Shown piece by piece: positions 10,801-21,800 of a stretch of DNA of 64,000 bases. The notes beneath the pieces were generated by a model. The model was not told the origin of the DNA, searched no databases, and was given only the letters and a program-made list of their open reading frames with translations. The position numbers and the translations under genes were made by a program. Position 1 is the first letter of the stretch, and each line of letters begins with the position of its first letter. The stretch spans positions 13,449,701 to 13,513,700 of the forward strand of contig OY855913.1 of NCBI GenBank assembly GCA_963693305.1. Direction: 5' to 3'. This stretch comes from Meandrina meandrites (taxonomy: Eukaryota > Cnidaria > Anthozoa > Scleractinia > Meandrinidae).

Positions 10801-12399
10801 CTGATCTGTTGTTCTACACAAAAATAGCTTTTCGTTTCCTGGAGAAAGAGACCCTCGGCATTGCTGTATTACAGTCTAATGGCGTAACAAATATTATTAC
10901 AGTTTTCAAGTCATATAAGCATGTTTCCCGAACATTTTTAGAAAGCAATTGAGCGTTCTGTTTAATGCAAATGAATTTTTTGCTGAGTTGTGCACGTGGA
11001 AATGAAAGTAAAAAACAATACACGTGAATAATGAGGACTCTCACTTGTAAACACAAAATCTGCGAGAGAAAAGTAGTACGTTGGAGCCCCGATTTTATTG
11101 TCTTAAAAAAACAAACAATCGAAAGAAACCGGCTTTGTTTCAGGTTGCGTGATTACATCTCGAGCCAATTCTGCTCGACGTTGAAAAAAACATTAAAACG
11201 AACTTCAAGGTAGATTTATATGGAGGCCCTATTTGGGGTTTTCGGCTGAGGCTGAGCATTCTTATTATTTTTCACGATTTGAGGCTGAAAATGTTCTTTA
11301 GACGCTTTTAATTTAGACATGTAAGAAGTGTAAGTTGAGCTACAAACTGAGATGTTCTACACAGTATATCATACAGCAAGAAAAAAACGTTAGACCACAG
11401 TTTTGCACCTTAATAATACCGCTCATTTAACAAAATATTAAATCAAATGGGCAAAATAAAGACGTTCTCTGACTATCAGCCTGGGATATGTTCTTAGCAT
11501 TGTTCTTAATAAAATTTACAATAGGTAAATCTCAGCCTCAACGTTCTTTATACATGTTTATAAAAAAAGTTCTTATAAAAAAGAGAGTGTACTTAGGCAA
11601 CAAAATAATAGGGAAACGGAATAATTTGGGATATCTAAATGATCTAATAATTTGAGATTCCGGGATATCTAACATAAAAGTTGGCGATTCAGATCACCGG
11701 AATTAACGGATACGGAATATTCAGGCCAAAAATTAATGAGATGAGGGATAAACAGCCCCCCTTTATGGGGCCTCGTTATGAGCTGCGCTCGCACATCCTC
11801 GCAGTTAACTAACCCCTCCTGTTTCTAACAGTCTTTTCTTTCCTCTTTGATTTAAATTACCAGCATTCAACTTTACAATGCAATTTGTTCATAACATGAA
11901 TGAGCTGGCTCTGAGGCCACTTTGATTCAGCGTTGTATATAGTTATGTATCTTATTTCATTATATTTACATGTAGTTAAACATTAACTGCCATTGCATGT
12001 ATATAGAGCCGTTAGTTTCGCATTGTACTGGCCCTGAAGAAGACTAGCTCTGCTAGTTGAAATATTGGCCAATAAATTTTGCCCTTTTGCCGTAGTACCA
12101 GCCTTGCAATCAATTTGTGTGTGTGTTTTTTTAACCTCGGTTTCAAGTTGGGTAGCCTTGGCGCCATAAACTAGCAGGTGGTGAAAAACAGTTGCCGATG
12201 GTCTGAGACTGAAGAACTTTGGATTTTCGCCGGTTTTGCATTTTCGATTAGCGATATCACGTGACTATATTTGCGGGAATTTATGGCGATCCGACTTTTT
12301 CGGATCCGATCCAGGTTTTGTCAGTCGGATCACATCCGGTCCGGGTTTTGTCAATTCGGTCCGGTCCGATCCGGTCCGATCCTGGTTTTGTTAACGCCC
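7814..12399. mobile_element. 4.6-kb TIR element with 9-bp target duplication
   Basis: The termini GGGCGTTAACAAAACC and its reverse complement are flanked by the direct repeat AAATTTGAG (7805-7813 and 12400-12408). The related inverted copy at 16537-16545 has a single CTCAAATTT and no insert, so the empty site proves the boundaries. Terminal inverted repeats extend roughly 185 bases and are built of tandem CGGACCGGATCGG-like units. No long open frame or transposase motif is seen, so the element looks non-autonomous. A 9-bp duplication is typical of Mutator-like elements, but that assignment is inference. Its interior (about 8705-11930) matches the element at 48411-51095. Confidence 0.9.
10640..11100. 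mobile_element. MITE nested in the 4.6-kb element
   Basis: The ends match as inverted repeats of about 140 bases (TAAAATCGGGGCTCCA at the left, its complement at the right), including the shared GAGTTGTGCACGTG-like and CAAAATCTG-like stretches. The related element at 48411-51095 lacks this segment and most of 9750-11140, so part of this region is a later insertion or replacement. No coding content. Confidence 0.75.
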
Positions 12400-13007
12400 A
12401 AATTTGAGCAGAAACTGTCCTGCCATGTCTGATCTTATCATCGCATTTTATACCCCTAGTGTAAACGAACGCTTTGACATGTCAAACGTGAGAGATTATT
12501 TCCCAAAACCTTTTTAAACATTTCACAACAACATTAAAGTCATTTCGTTAGAAAAATAGCGGTATGGTGTTCTAGATTAGCAATTCAAAGGACTGTTTTA
12601 TCCAGCTGAAAGTAATTGAGATTTCAGCACGCCGTCACCATCTTCATGCATTATCGTTGCTCGAGAGGTCAAGATGTCGAGAGGTTAATTTGGTGATGTA
12701 AACTGTCATATACTGGAAGAAAGCAACATCGAACTTTGTTGATAACAAGTGTAAGTGTTTATACAGTGTAATAGCAAGTTTAAAACAAATTTCGCCTAAA
12801 TAATTTGCGAACAAGAAGCGAAACTGTCCGACCCCAAGCACAAAATGCATTTGCAAAATAGCCTCAAAAATACTCAAGAAATAGTCTTAAGAAACATACC
12901 ATGGCTGGGCGCACATCCATCTCAGTGCCACATCATTACTGTTTACACCATCTCAAGCTTTCTGTTATTGGAATTTAGGGCCATTTAGTCGATTTTCCAT
13001 ACATTTT

Positions 13008-13224
13008 ACGGTGCGACTACTCGAACCGGGGCACCCTGGACAAAATTAACCAGTCACAGTGTTAATTGAAAACAAAGAATAGGGACATTTTTCAGGGTTA
13101 GGGTTGTTTGCGTCCTAGAACGTCATTGGTCCGTTGCTAAAAAATATCCCTATCTTTTGTTTTCAATTAACACTGTGATTGGTTAATTTTGTTCAGGGTG
13201 CCCCGGTTCGAGTAGTCGCACTGT
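13008..13224. mobile_element. 217-bp MITE with GTGCGACTACTCG ends
   Basis: The ends (ACGGTGCGACTACTCGAACC and its complement) form long inverted repeats through GGTTAATTTTGT and AACACTGTGATT-like sequence. The inverted copy near 15930 lacks this block, so it is a clean insertion into the left copy. Flanks give at most a 3-base T/A duplication, so the superfamily is unclear. Confidence 0.8.
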
Positions 13225-13480
13225 AATTTGCTATCCGTATCAGCGTTGCGGATTGACATTCGAAACTCGAATGAAATGTCACGCAACCAGATGACCAGTC
13301 ATGTCACGTGGACAATTCCCTCGCGAAACTTTTTTTTTAATATTTAGTCTTGAAGTAATGAAATATAATAGAGAGCTTTCTCATTAGTTGTATTCCTAAG
13401 CGATTGTTTCCCGTTCCTGAATGGCTTTTTGTATATAGCCTTTATCGCAGACAGTCTAAACAGCCGGTATAGACTATATT

Positions 13481-13752
13481 CCTTGGGGGACTCCCATATG
13501 AAAAGGGTGGGGATGTTCGTCGTCTCGCTTCGGGGGTGTAAATTTCGAATTTTTGGTCTTACTTAGGGTTTTCCTGGCAAAACGCCAATATTTTAGCAGG
13601 TCTCGTTTAGGGTTGCACACGAAAAAATATTAAAATATGTAAATCCTATTTTTAATACTTTGGTATCTTTTGGGGGTAAAAAAAGGGTAAGCCACGCTCA
13701 GGTTAGTCTCCTTTAGGTGTTCCCCGCTCTCTTCATGTGGAAGCCTCCGCGG
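13481..13752. mobile_element. MITE with GGGGGACTCCCATATG ends
   Basis: A GGGGGACTCCCATATGAAA-type left end faces a weaker inverted counterpart at the right. The interior has GGTGTAAATTTCG and AGGGTTGCACACGAA segments shared with the better preserved copy at 34829-35149. The flanks are GACTATATT and GACTATACC, consistent with a 9-bp target duplication that has diverged. Absent from the inverted copy of the surrounding repeat. Confidence 0.7.
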
Positions 13753-14469
13753 GACTATACCAAGCTGGTTTTGTGTCAAATCCGGCTGCATGGAAGGCTA
13801 TGGCTATAGTGCACTGTTTAAAAGGAATTGCTTTTTACTGACCTCCATCTTTTGATTATCCTCGTCGTAATCTATTTGTATGTGTAGGTGATTTGTACTA
13901 AATTGTAAGAAATTATTTTCAGGGGGTTTTGTTAGTGGAAGAAATGCATTATGACAGCTATGCCAAAAGAAGTATGGGCTCTCAGAGCAGCCACGACGTC
14001 TTATGTGATAACCAAAAATGGTCAATTTCGCATTGGCTAAACGGCGCAGCGAAGAGGCGGGGGCGGGGGGAGGGGCTGCTACCTTCATATGTCCCGCTAG
14101 ATGTGTTCCAATTTTTCACCTTCTAGGTATGTGATGGGGTTCCAATTTTGGCCTTTTACTCTAATTTGGGGTTAATGAATGGAGGAAAATTATGCCGTCA
14201 TATTTATATTCTGTTGCGCATCAACATCAAATTGTTTCGAAATGTGCGTAAATACATAGCGATATTTTAGCATTGTGGAGAGATGAGGTAGCAAATTTGA
14301 GCTTTTTGAGGTCTGAGAAGGGTATATGTAAAGCTAGTCAGCGAACTTAGTTATACAATGCCCGTTCTTGTTGACACAGCCTTTGTATGGAACGATTATT
14401 TCGATCCCATGTCAGCGTTCTTGGAATTGTTTTAGCCCGTTTTACTACAGACGTGTCTAGCAGGTGATC

Positions 14470-14770
14470 AACATGCCGTAAAATTCCGGTTACAAGCCTC
14501 CCCTCGATTATAGGCCCATGTACCTGGAAACAGAAAAAATACATCCGGTTATAAGCCCCTTTCCCCCCCCCCCCCCCCCCCCTAAAATAAGCCCTCCTCT
14601 TCTGGGTGCCAGTAATGAACAGGGATAAATGTTGCTTTATTATGACTTTCTAACTTAAAAGCGTATTTCGATCAACACTGCCGTGGTTCGTTTCGAAGCG
14701 CTTTTTTATTCCGCTTGTAAGCCCCCCCCCGGATATAATCCCCTCCGGTTATAACCCCACTCAAAACTCC
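14470..14770. repeat. C-rich repeat block with CCGGTTATAAGCCC motifs
   Basis: Motifs of the form CCGGTTATAAGCCC or GGATATAATCCCC recur at least four times around a C-homopolymer run of about 20 bases (14563-14582). It lies in the spacer between the two inverted repeat copies and may be another decayed MITE. No gene seen from 14330 to 15165. Confidence 0.5.
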
Positions 14771-15169
14771 TTACGAAGTTGTGTAAGCCCAGTAGCTTTC
14801 ATATTACATTAAAGAAGCGAAACTGTCCGACCCAAATTATGAAAAGTGTCTGATGTTTTAATGAGTTAGGTCTTAATGCAAACATTTTGTTTCTTTGTAA
14901 CACCATTGATCCTGCTGTATGTCGATCAGTCTGTTTCATATGAGAGTCCTTTCCCCCTCTCCACTCCCTGATCTGGGCGAGGGAAGAAGGAGACCTGAGA
15001 TTCAGCTGTCTGGAAAAGACGTACACCATCAGCGCCTCGGGACCATTACATTTCCCGCGCTGCGCTGGTGTCTAAAAACCCATACTTGTTCTTTTACGCA
15101 GACACTCTTTTCAAAACGCGTGACAAGCGGAAGGAACGTCTGCACAGGAGGCTGAACCCTTAGCTTCCT

Positions 15170-17625
15170 CGTCTGAAAAGCTCAAATTTGCTACCCTATC
15201 TCAGGCTAAGTTAAATTGTAAACCCAATCTCAGACCGGAAGTGACGAAGGTGTCTTGTTTTTTTTTTTACCACAATATTACAATATGCGTATTTATGACT
15301 ATTTATGTACACACATTTCAAAACAATCTGATTTTGATGTGCAACAAAAATATAATTTTGACATTCAACGACGCCAGGTTAAACTTAAAGACCAACATTG
15401 GAACCCCATAACATAGGGGCTGCTCGTAGTCTAACGGGATCCCATTCGACGGGACATGCCGCGTTAAGCCAATGCGTGATCAATCCGTGATCAATTTTTG
15501 CTTTAATATCACATAAAATGTCTTGACTGCTCTGAGAGCCCATCCATCTTTTGGTTTAGCTGCCATGATATCTTTCTTCCACTAACAAAATCCCTAAAAA
15601 TAATTTCTTACAATTTAGCAGAAATCATCTTCGCAAAGGCATAGTTTTGCTTCTGGAAAGGTAATTACTCAAAGACAAGGCTTGTTTTGAATAGCGCACT
15701 GTAGCCACGGAAAAAGCCACTTAAAACAAGAAACATGCAGTTGCTGAGGACAAAGAATGATCTAAAAGCCCTCTACATTATTTCATGTCTTCAAGACTTG
15801 CGAATTTCGCAAGGGCAGCGTGTTCTTGACATGACTGCTCATCTGGTTGCGTGACATTTCATTCGAGTTTCGAATGTCAACCCGCGACGCTGAAGTATTG
15901 AGTATGGCTATGCAAATTGGCAAAATGTATGGAAAATCGACTAAATGGCCCTAAATTCCAATAACAGAAAGCTTGAGATGGTGTAAACAATAATGATGTG
16001 GCATTGAGATGGATGTGCGCCCAGTTATGGTATGTTTCTTAAGATTATTTCTTGATCGATTCTTGAGTATTCTTGAGACTATTTTGCAAATGCATTTGTG
16101 CTTGGGGTCGGACAGTTTCGCTTCTTGTTCGCAAATTATTTAGGCGAAATTTGTTTTAAACTTACTATTACACTGTATAAACACTAACACTTGCTATCAC
16201 CAAAGTTCGATGTTGCTTTCTTCCAGTATATGACAGTTTACATCACCAAATTAACCTCTCGACATCTTGACCTCTCGAGCAATGATAATGCATGAAGATG
16301 GTGATGGCGTACTGAAATCTCAATTACTTTCAGCTGGATAAAACAGTCCTTTGAATTGCTAATCTAGAACACCATACCGCTATTTTTCTAACGATCTTCA
16401 AATGACTTTAATGTTGTTGTGAAATGTTTAAACAGGTTTTGGGAAATAATCTCTCACGTTTGACATGTCAAAGCGTTTGTTTACATTAGGGGTATAAAAT
16501 GCGACGATAAGATCAGACATGGCAGGACAGTTTCAGCTCAAATTTGACTTTTAATGGCTTCTAAAACTTCTGAATGTGTTTTTTGACATACCAGTGGATA
16601 TTTCTTGAGGTCTAAAACATAAATCGACGGAAATAAAATTAATTTTCGAATTTTATCGGCAAGTTGAAGGTGAGTAGCCTCAAATTCGCCAATAAATCTT
16701 CTGTCATTTGAGCTGATCGTATCGCAGATATTTTTTATTTTCTCAGCGGGAAGCGTTTCGAGTTCGACCCTGAAACTTGGCATGGTGAATGTTTAATAAT
16801 GATTTTTCAGGGCTGTAAAGTAAAATTATTGAAAAATTAGGTACCAGGGGTATTTTTATGCTGTTGAACGTGACCTATATTTTGCCGCCATTTTAATCGC
16901 TCGTCAAGGAGGTTGATAAAATGGGTCGCAAAATCACAATTTCAACAAATTTCGGATTTTTTACAAGTTAGGGATGCTTGTTAGTCGTTTTTCCGTCTTT
17001 GTGTAAAGTTTGGCGGTAATTGAAGCTATTTCACGAGTTTGCCGTAGCTTCGTCCGTGCACCATATTTCGGGTATTTGATCGGAAGCAAAACCGCACTTT
17101 GACCGCGTTTTCAATTTTTCGTGAATTTCTGAAAAATAAAAAATCGCGGGAACTTTTAAATATGATTTTTAAATATATATCACCAAAGGGTATCTTTGAG
17201 CAAAATATGAGCGATTGACCAAAAAGGTCGGTGACAGAGAGTTCTCGGTCCTAACAGTCAGCCGTTCTTAATAGTAAATTTCTGTTGAATGAACCAAAAT
17301 TGTGTGCTTTGTACTGATAAAGGACTAATTTAATCCAGGAAAGCTAAAACAATTCCTGACTTTAAGGTATTTTTAAGCAGTGAGCTCGAAAACATTTGCA
17401 ATTTTTAATCGTTGCCATTGCTAAAAATAGGCTGGTTGCAGTTGAATTTAATTTAATTCATAAAGAAAAATTATTTTGGAATATTTGCAAAAACTATGGT
17501 GGCTTCATTTACTTGTGGATGAAGATAGACTTGTGGGCAAAGTTTAAGGGAAATCGATTTTGCAACCCGAAATACACCGGACCACTTTTACAGAGACTGC
17601 CTCTTAATTTGATAAACTAAGCTTT
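15170..17625 (-). repeat. Right, uninterrupted copy of the long inverted pair
   Basis: The reverse complement runs colinearly with the left copy but lacks the insertions at 7814-12399, 13008-13224 and 13481-13752. It therefore acts as an internal empty-site reference for them. It carries the intact small frame at 16538-16783. Terminal features of a known transposon superfamily are not obvious, though its outer end begins TTAAGAGGCAGT. Confidence 0.85.
16538..16783 (-). CDS. Small hypothetical protein in the inverted repeat
   Basis: An 81-residue frame begins MPSFRVELETLPAEKIKNIC and ends EVLEAIKSQI. The start context is ACCATGC. It is rich in charged residues, with a leucine/isoleucine-spaced middle (HLQLADKIRKLILF) that could be helical. 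No known domain is recognised. The frame is the only coding-like segment in either copy of the repeat. It may be a real small protein, an exon of a longer transposon gene, or a chance frame. Confidence 0.35.
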   Translation of the reverse strand: MPSFRVELETLPAEKIKNICDTISSNDRRFIGEFEATHLQLADKIRKLILFPSIYVLDLKKYPLVCQKTHSEVLEAIKSQI

Positions 17626-18713
17626 GGTGTGAATGGGGTATTAGCCCCAAACTAAGGCATTCTTGCTCCAGAGGGTACTCCCATATTTGGGCTATACAGT
17701 ACATGTAGCGGTGTGGGATATGATTTTAAGGTTATGAAAAGAACAGTCTCTTTCATTGATACCAGAACTACTTTGCATAAAGTATGAGTAGCAGTATAAG
17801 CAGAAATTATGAAACATTTGGAAAAGAATACAGGACAATTGAAATGAACATGTTTGTTACTACAAGGGTGGATAAAATAAAATTACTTTCTTCAGGTTTT
17901 TCACCATTTTTAATCTGGCTCACCAAAAAAGCTTTCGCAGTAAAAAAAGGGTTTGAAATAGTCACTTTTACTCCATGGTTTTATAAACCTTTAGTGTCTT
18001 GAATCTGCCTAAAATGGCTATGACTAAGAGTGGGATGGGGACATGAGGATTGACATGCAGGGCGGGTGACCTGGGACATGAAGACGTGATAAACAAACAG
18101 AACCCGTTTTTTGCCATGGCAAAGGCAACAAGAACCTCACTAAACAAAGGGCGATTTCCTTAAGCTCTTGTAAGCTTATATCCTGTAATAATACACACGA
18201 GCCTGTTTCTGCAATCTGTTGCTGAATGACATTGGTAAGCAAACAAATCAATGTTTCTTAGTTCGCTAAGATTCTTTTGTTTCTTAGCTAATGTGCTTTT
18301 TCCTGATCAGCCAGCAGTTGGGAATTTTTTGTACATGTATAAACAGTTTTAATAGAAGCTGAAGAGGCTTTTCAAGGAGCACTGCAGTGGTACAGTGGTA
18401 CTGTAGTACTGAAACAACCTTGAGATTCTTTAATAGAATGATGATTTCTCCAGGAATATTCACTAGTTTACAACAGAAACTGAGGTGTAAACAAATTCCA
18501 GAACCACTTAAACTGTGTCACCTCAAGCTGTTTCATTATTTCCCAACGTCTGGACCCACTCTTTTGGTCTACTGCCAGTCACTTTGGGACGCAAAGCAAA
18601 CTGATAATTCTTTTCTTTCTGCAAATTTCTATTGCTATTTCAGAAGAAAAGCATAAGAAACAAAATCATGTGAACAAATTAAGAATTAGTTAAAGAAAAG
18701 TAGTTACATGTAC
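17626..18713. other. Intronic sequence between repeats and HBS1 exon
   Basis: No coding segment with convincing splice sites or motif is seen. The stretch lies within the 12.1-kb intron upstream of the terminal HBS1-like exon. Confidence 0.5.
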
Positions 18714-18814
18714 CTGGGGTTCTTTTGTAGAACTTCTCCTGTGCTCTTGTGTAAAATACTACAAAGCCTCTTGACAGTAGCGGGTTCGTTTAATGTTTTA
18801 TAGTGAAACAATAC
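18714..18814 (-). CDS. HBS1L: HBS1-like gene, internal coding exon
   Basis: 101 bases bounded by a CAG acceptor after a T-rich tract (plus 18815-18817) and a CAG/GTACAT donor (plus 18713). It encodes VLFHYKTLNEPATVKRLCS and ILHKSTGEVLQKNP plus two bases of an Arg codon. The LNEPATxKRL and KSTGEV strings match domain 3 of HBS1/HBS1L. It joins in phase 0 to the 26319-26427 exon (ending ITKGFM) and in phase 2 to the terminal exon. The 12.1-kb intron that follows holds the inverted repeat complex. Confidence 0.92.
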
Positions 18815-19809
18815 CTGCCAAAACAAAGTTTGCTGAGGTTTAGCAACAGAAATATCCTCAGGGAATGAATAGATCAATTTATTCATTACACAGTAACTGA
18901 AAAATTAACCTAAGGTTTTAAAATACAAACCCTACATGTTGCTTGTGTAGGTGGGTACATAAGGGGTTTGGAGTGCCACCACTTGATTAACAAATATGAA
19001 TGAAGTGTATTTAATAACTGCCATAATTATTACACTGTTCATTATTCTAACTAATTTTCACTGGTTCTTCACGATTTTCACATTTGGAATATTGTGAATT
19101 TTACTACTTGCAGAAAAGGTGCGCAAAAATCAAACACATGAATTTTAAAGTGTTGTGGGCCACAAGCTTGATGGGAATAGTTTGTATACATGTTCTAACA
19201 CTTTCTCTCCTTAGAGTTTATATCTATGTGATATTCTTTTCAATAAGTATCCTAATGCTCTGATACCTCTCCGGTTTAAATCACCCAAAACATCCATAAG
19301 TCCTGTCATCAAATTTTCCATTTTTTGTCACCTTGTAGTTAGATTTAACCAGTCTTTTCACCAGTATTTCCTGGTTATTTGATGTGTGATTCATTTTAAC
19401 AGGATTCACACCAGGGTTTAGGAAATTAAGGCAATGGCAAATTGATTGCAACATTACTTGTTAATGTTACAAATTTGGCAGCAAATTAAATACAAACACT
19501 GCAGGTGAAGCTGGGCATGTAATAATAATTATAAAATAATAATATATAAGAACCTTCCCAACATCCTTTGCACTGGAAAAAATTAAACAGTCAAATAACT
19601 TTGCTAATTTGAAGTCCGGGAAGATAGTACAGCACATGGAAATAACAATTTCCGCAAAATATAAATTTTTGCCAACTCAGCATGTTTTCATCATCTGTCA
19701 TGTGACTATGGCAAAAAGTGCATTTATCACTGTGGGAACAGGTAATAGTAAATTGGAAAACAATATTAACAAAGTTGAAAGTTTATTGCTGTAGGGTATT
19801 TAGAAATGA
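18815..19809. other. Intronic AT-rich sequence, nothing recognised
   Basis: No exon-like segment, inverted repeat of note or RNA gene was seen. Confidence 0.5.
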
Positions 19810-20145
19810 TAGATAGATTTATTAGCAAATTCCTTGCAGCCGCCGAAGCGGCTGAATTACGAAATACTTTACAATAAAATTTATATTATACAAGATAAAA
19901 TATTACAACCTAATTATAATTGAAACTATGGTTCATAATGAAAGTTTTCCTAAACCTATGTGTCTTACAGATCGGTGGCTCAAAGTATCCCCGGGATCGT
20001 GTGCAGTAAGTGGACTCGTTACGTGGCGGCAGTAGATCATGTAGCTTATGGCTTGGGTCTTCCATAATTTGATCGAATAAAGTTTCGCTCAGCACCTGTC
20101 TTCTCTCATACAGTGAAGTGATGCCTGCAGCTACTAGACCACTTG
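19810..20145 (-). pseudogene. 5'-truncated LINE tail (family A)
   Basis: On the minus strand the frame gives VAAGITSLYERRQVLSETLF, DPSHKLHDLLPPR and KTHRFRKTFIMNHS, the C-terminal end after the RT domain of a CR1/Jockey-like LINE. It is followed by a 3' UTR and ends at two GATA units (plus 19808-19816). A longer copy of the same family lies at 29156-29655. Upstream RT sequence is absent, as expected from 5' truncation during target-primed insertion. Confidence 0.8.
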
Positions 20146-20189
20146 AATCCTGGCATTTGCAAATTAAGGGGGCTATACACATGGCCGAA

Positions 20190-20950
20190 AAATTGGGAGA
20201 CTAGGTCTGAGCAGATAAATTATAATCCCTTAGTTGAAGCGTAGAGTATCAAGAAATTGCTTGTTGCACATATTCTTATGTAAGATACACTCCGTGTAAA
20301 CATTGCAGTTGTGACATCATCTGTCATGTGATCAAAACACGAGGAAGTTTTCAAATGGATTTAAAACTACATTTTACTCCCTGAAGCTGAATAATTTTTG
20401 ATCCAAGTTGTAGATTTTTTGACGGAATTTTTATAAAGGAATATTATTATTTTCCTTTAAAGAGATATTCCGGTGAAAAGTGCAGTTGAAAAGTTTGATT
20501 GCTTCCTTTTCAGCAGATTTTAAACCTAGAATAAAGGAAAAAATTCATGTGAGGTTTGAATGTATGCTCTTTTTTATGACATTAACAGTTTCTCAGCATC
20601 TTGAGTCCTTCATGGTTAGAATAGATGTAAATTTTTCAAATTCCAGACATTCCGATGACATCATCAGCCAATCATACAGTTGACAGCAAAAACCCTTGTA
20701 CAAGTACCGTGGCTTGTATTATGCAGTTACACAGCCGACTTATTGTTTAAATTGAAGTGAAGTCATGATTTTGTTTTCCTGCCTTTTAATATACTGAATA
20801 AGTGGTAGAAAATTTCTGGGCAGTCAACAAGAGTATGTTCGTGGCTGCAAAAGTGGGTTTACATTTGTTTCCAAGCTGGGAGGCAACTGCGGATAATTCA
20901 GCCTTAAAGTTTGGTAAGTTTTAATTTATCTGTGTTATAGAATAATTCCA
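20190..20950. other. Intronic sequence without recognised features
   Basis: Only short frames are present; the plus-strand frame at 20480-20683 has no motif. No repeat boundary is visible. Confidence 0.45.
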
Positions 20951-20954
20951 AAAT

Positions 20955-21085
20955 TATTAAAATAATTAACAATTATTCACCGAAGTGGAGGTGAATAGTG
21001 GTGGATATTTACCAAGCCATGAAGCGGCGAGGGAAATATCCACCACTTTCACTGACACCGAGGTGAATAATTGTTTTAGAAAAAA
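20955..21085. repeat. Hairpin-forming MITE remnant
   Basis: ACAATTATTCACC and GTGGTGGATATTT near the left face the complementary AAATATCCACCAC and GGTGAATAATTGT near the right, making an imperfect hairpin of about 120 bases. The right edge (ATTGTTTTAG) is repeated immediately before the next MITE across an A-rich spacer, which hints that both belong to one compound insertion. Confidence 0.65.
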
Positions 21086-21109
21086 AAAAACAAAAAAAAA
21101 ATTGTTTTA

Positions 21110-21289
21110 GTATATACCACACAAGTTGAATAACTAGCGGGCCAAAACATTACTATTGGTACAGAAAGCGACGCACAAAGCCATTTTGTTTCCCTCTGGC
21201 TGCTCGGAGGTGAATAGTACTTTGCTAATCACCTCCGAGTTAACCAATCAGCGCGTGCAGAAAGTACTATTCACTTGTGTGGTATATAC
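21110..21289. mobile_element. 180-bp MITE with TTA target duplication
   Basis: The inverted ends GTATATACCACACAAG and CTTGTGTGGTATATAC are flanked by TTA on both sides (21107-21109 and 21290-21292). A three-base TTA duplication is the signature of PIF/Harbinger elements. Internal inverted parts include GGAGGTGAATAGTACT and its partner. No coding capacity. Confidence 0.75.
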
Positions 21290-21299
21290 TTATTTAATT

Positions 21300-21800
21300 T
21301 ATCTGTGTTAAAAAATAATTGCACGGGCACGGTGTGCCACAACCCTCGACACCTTGTGGTACACCTTGCAATTGAGACCGAGGTCGTCGGATTCGTAGGA
21401 ATCGTGGGATGGGAGTCACATGCTCCACGGCATGCTGGCCAATGGTCACGTAGATCACGTAGGTGGATGCGAACAGCTGGTGCACACTCTCCAGTTGTCC
21501 CAGTTGTAGTCGGCCTTACAGAGCCCGTTGACCAGGATCACTGCCTGCACATAAATCCACAACACTCTGGAAAGCGCAGCAAAGTTGGCAAGCATCATGT
21601 TATGACCAAGTCGTGAAGGCTAGGGGATAATGAATGGGTCACCTGAGACCCACGCTGTACAGGTAGTGGAGCGGCTGGCGCATCTCGCCGCCGCGCCTCT
21701 GCTGCACTGGCATTCGGATGAGCAGGTTGTCTGGCTGCAGCAACTGGGTCCGGTTGGCAATGGCCGCCAATGTGTCGCATACAGGTAAACAAGCCACTAT
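21300..21800 (-). pseudogene. GC-rich exon-like patch, identity unknown
   Basis: This block is clearly richer in G and C than its surroundings. On the minus strand one frame (about 21790-21643) reads CDTLAAIANRTQLLQPDN, ends with QPLHYLYSVGL and meets a CAG/GTGACC donor. A 76-base putative intron (21567-21642) ends in TTTCCAG. The next segment reads VLWIYVQAVILVNGL and CKADYNWDNW; a one-base shift then gives ESVHQLFASTYVIYVT. A hydrophobic helix is possible. I do not recognise the protein. It may be a decayed copy of a host gene, transferred DNA, or chance. Confidence 0.35.

Larger units (their letters stand above)
6640..14325 (+). repeat. Left copy of a long inverted pair, heavily interrupted
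   Basis: Segments 6640-7813, 12400-13007, 13225-13480 and 13753-14325 match, in order, the reverse complement of 15170-17625. The matching runs start with TTAAGAGG-type sequence and end near AGCAAATTTGAGCTTTT. The intervening pieces are separate insertions annotated on their own. The family is unknown; it carries one small shared frame (see 7569). The two copies differ at scattered sites, so the duplication is not very recent. Confidence 0.85.

Noticed and set aside
18387..18656. Plus-strand 89-codon frame near the HBS1 exon
   Set aside because: No motif, no splice-site support and opposite to the gene; best taken as chance.
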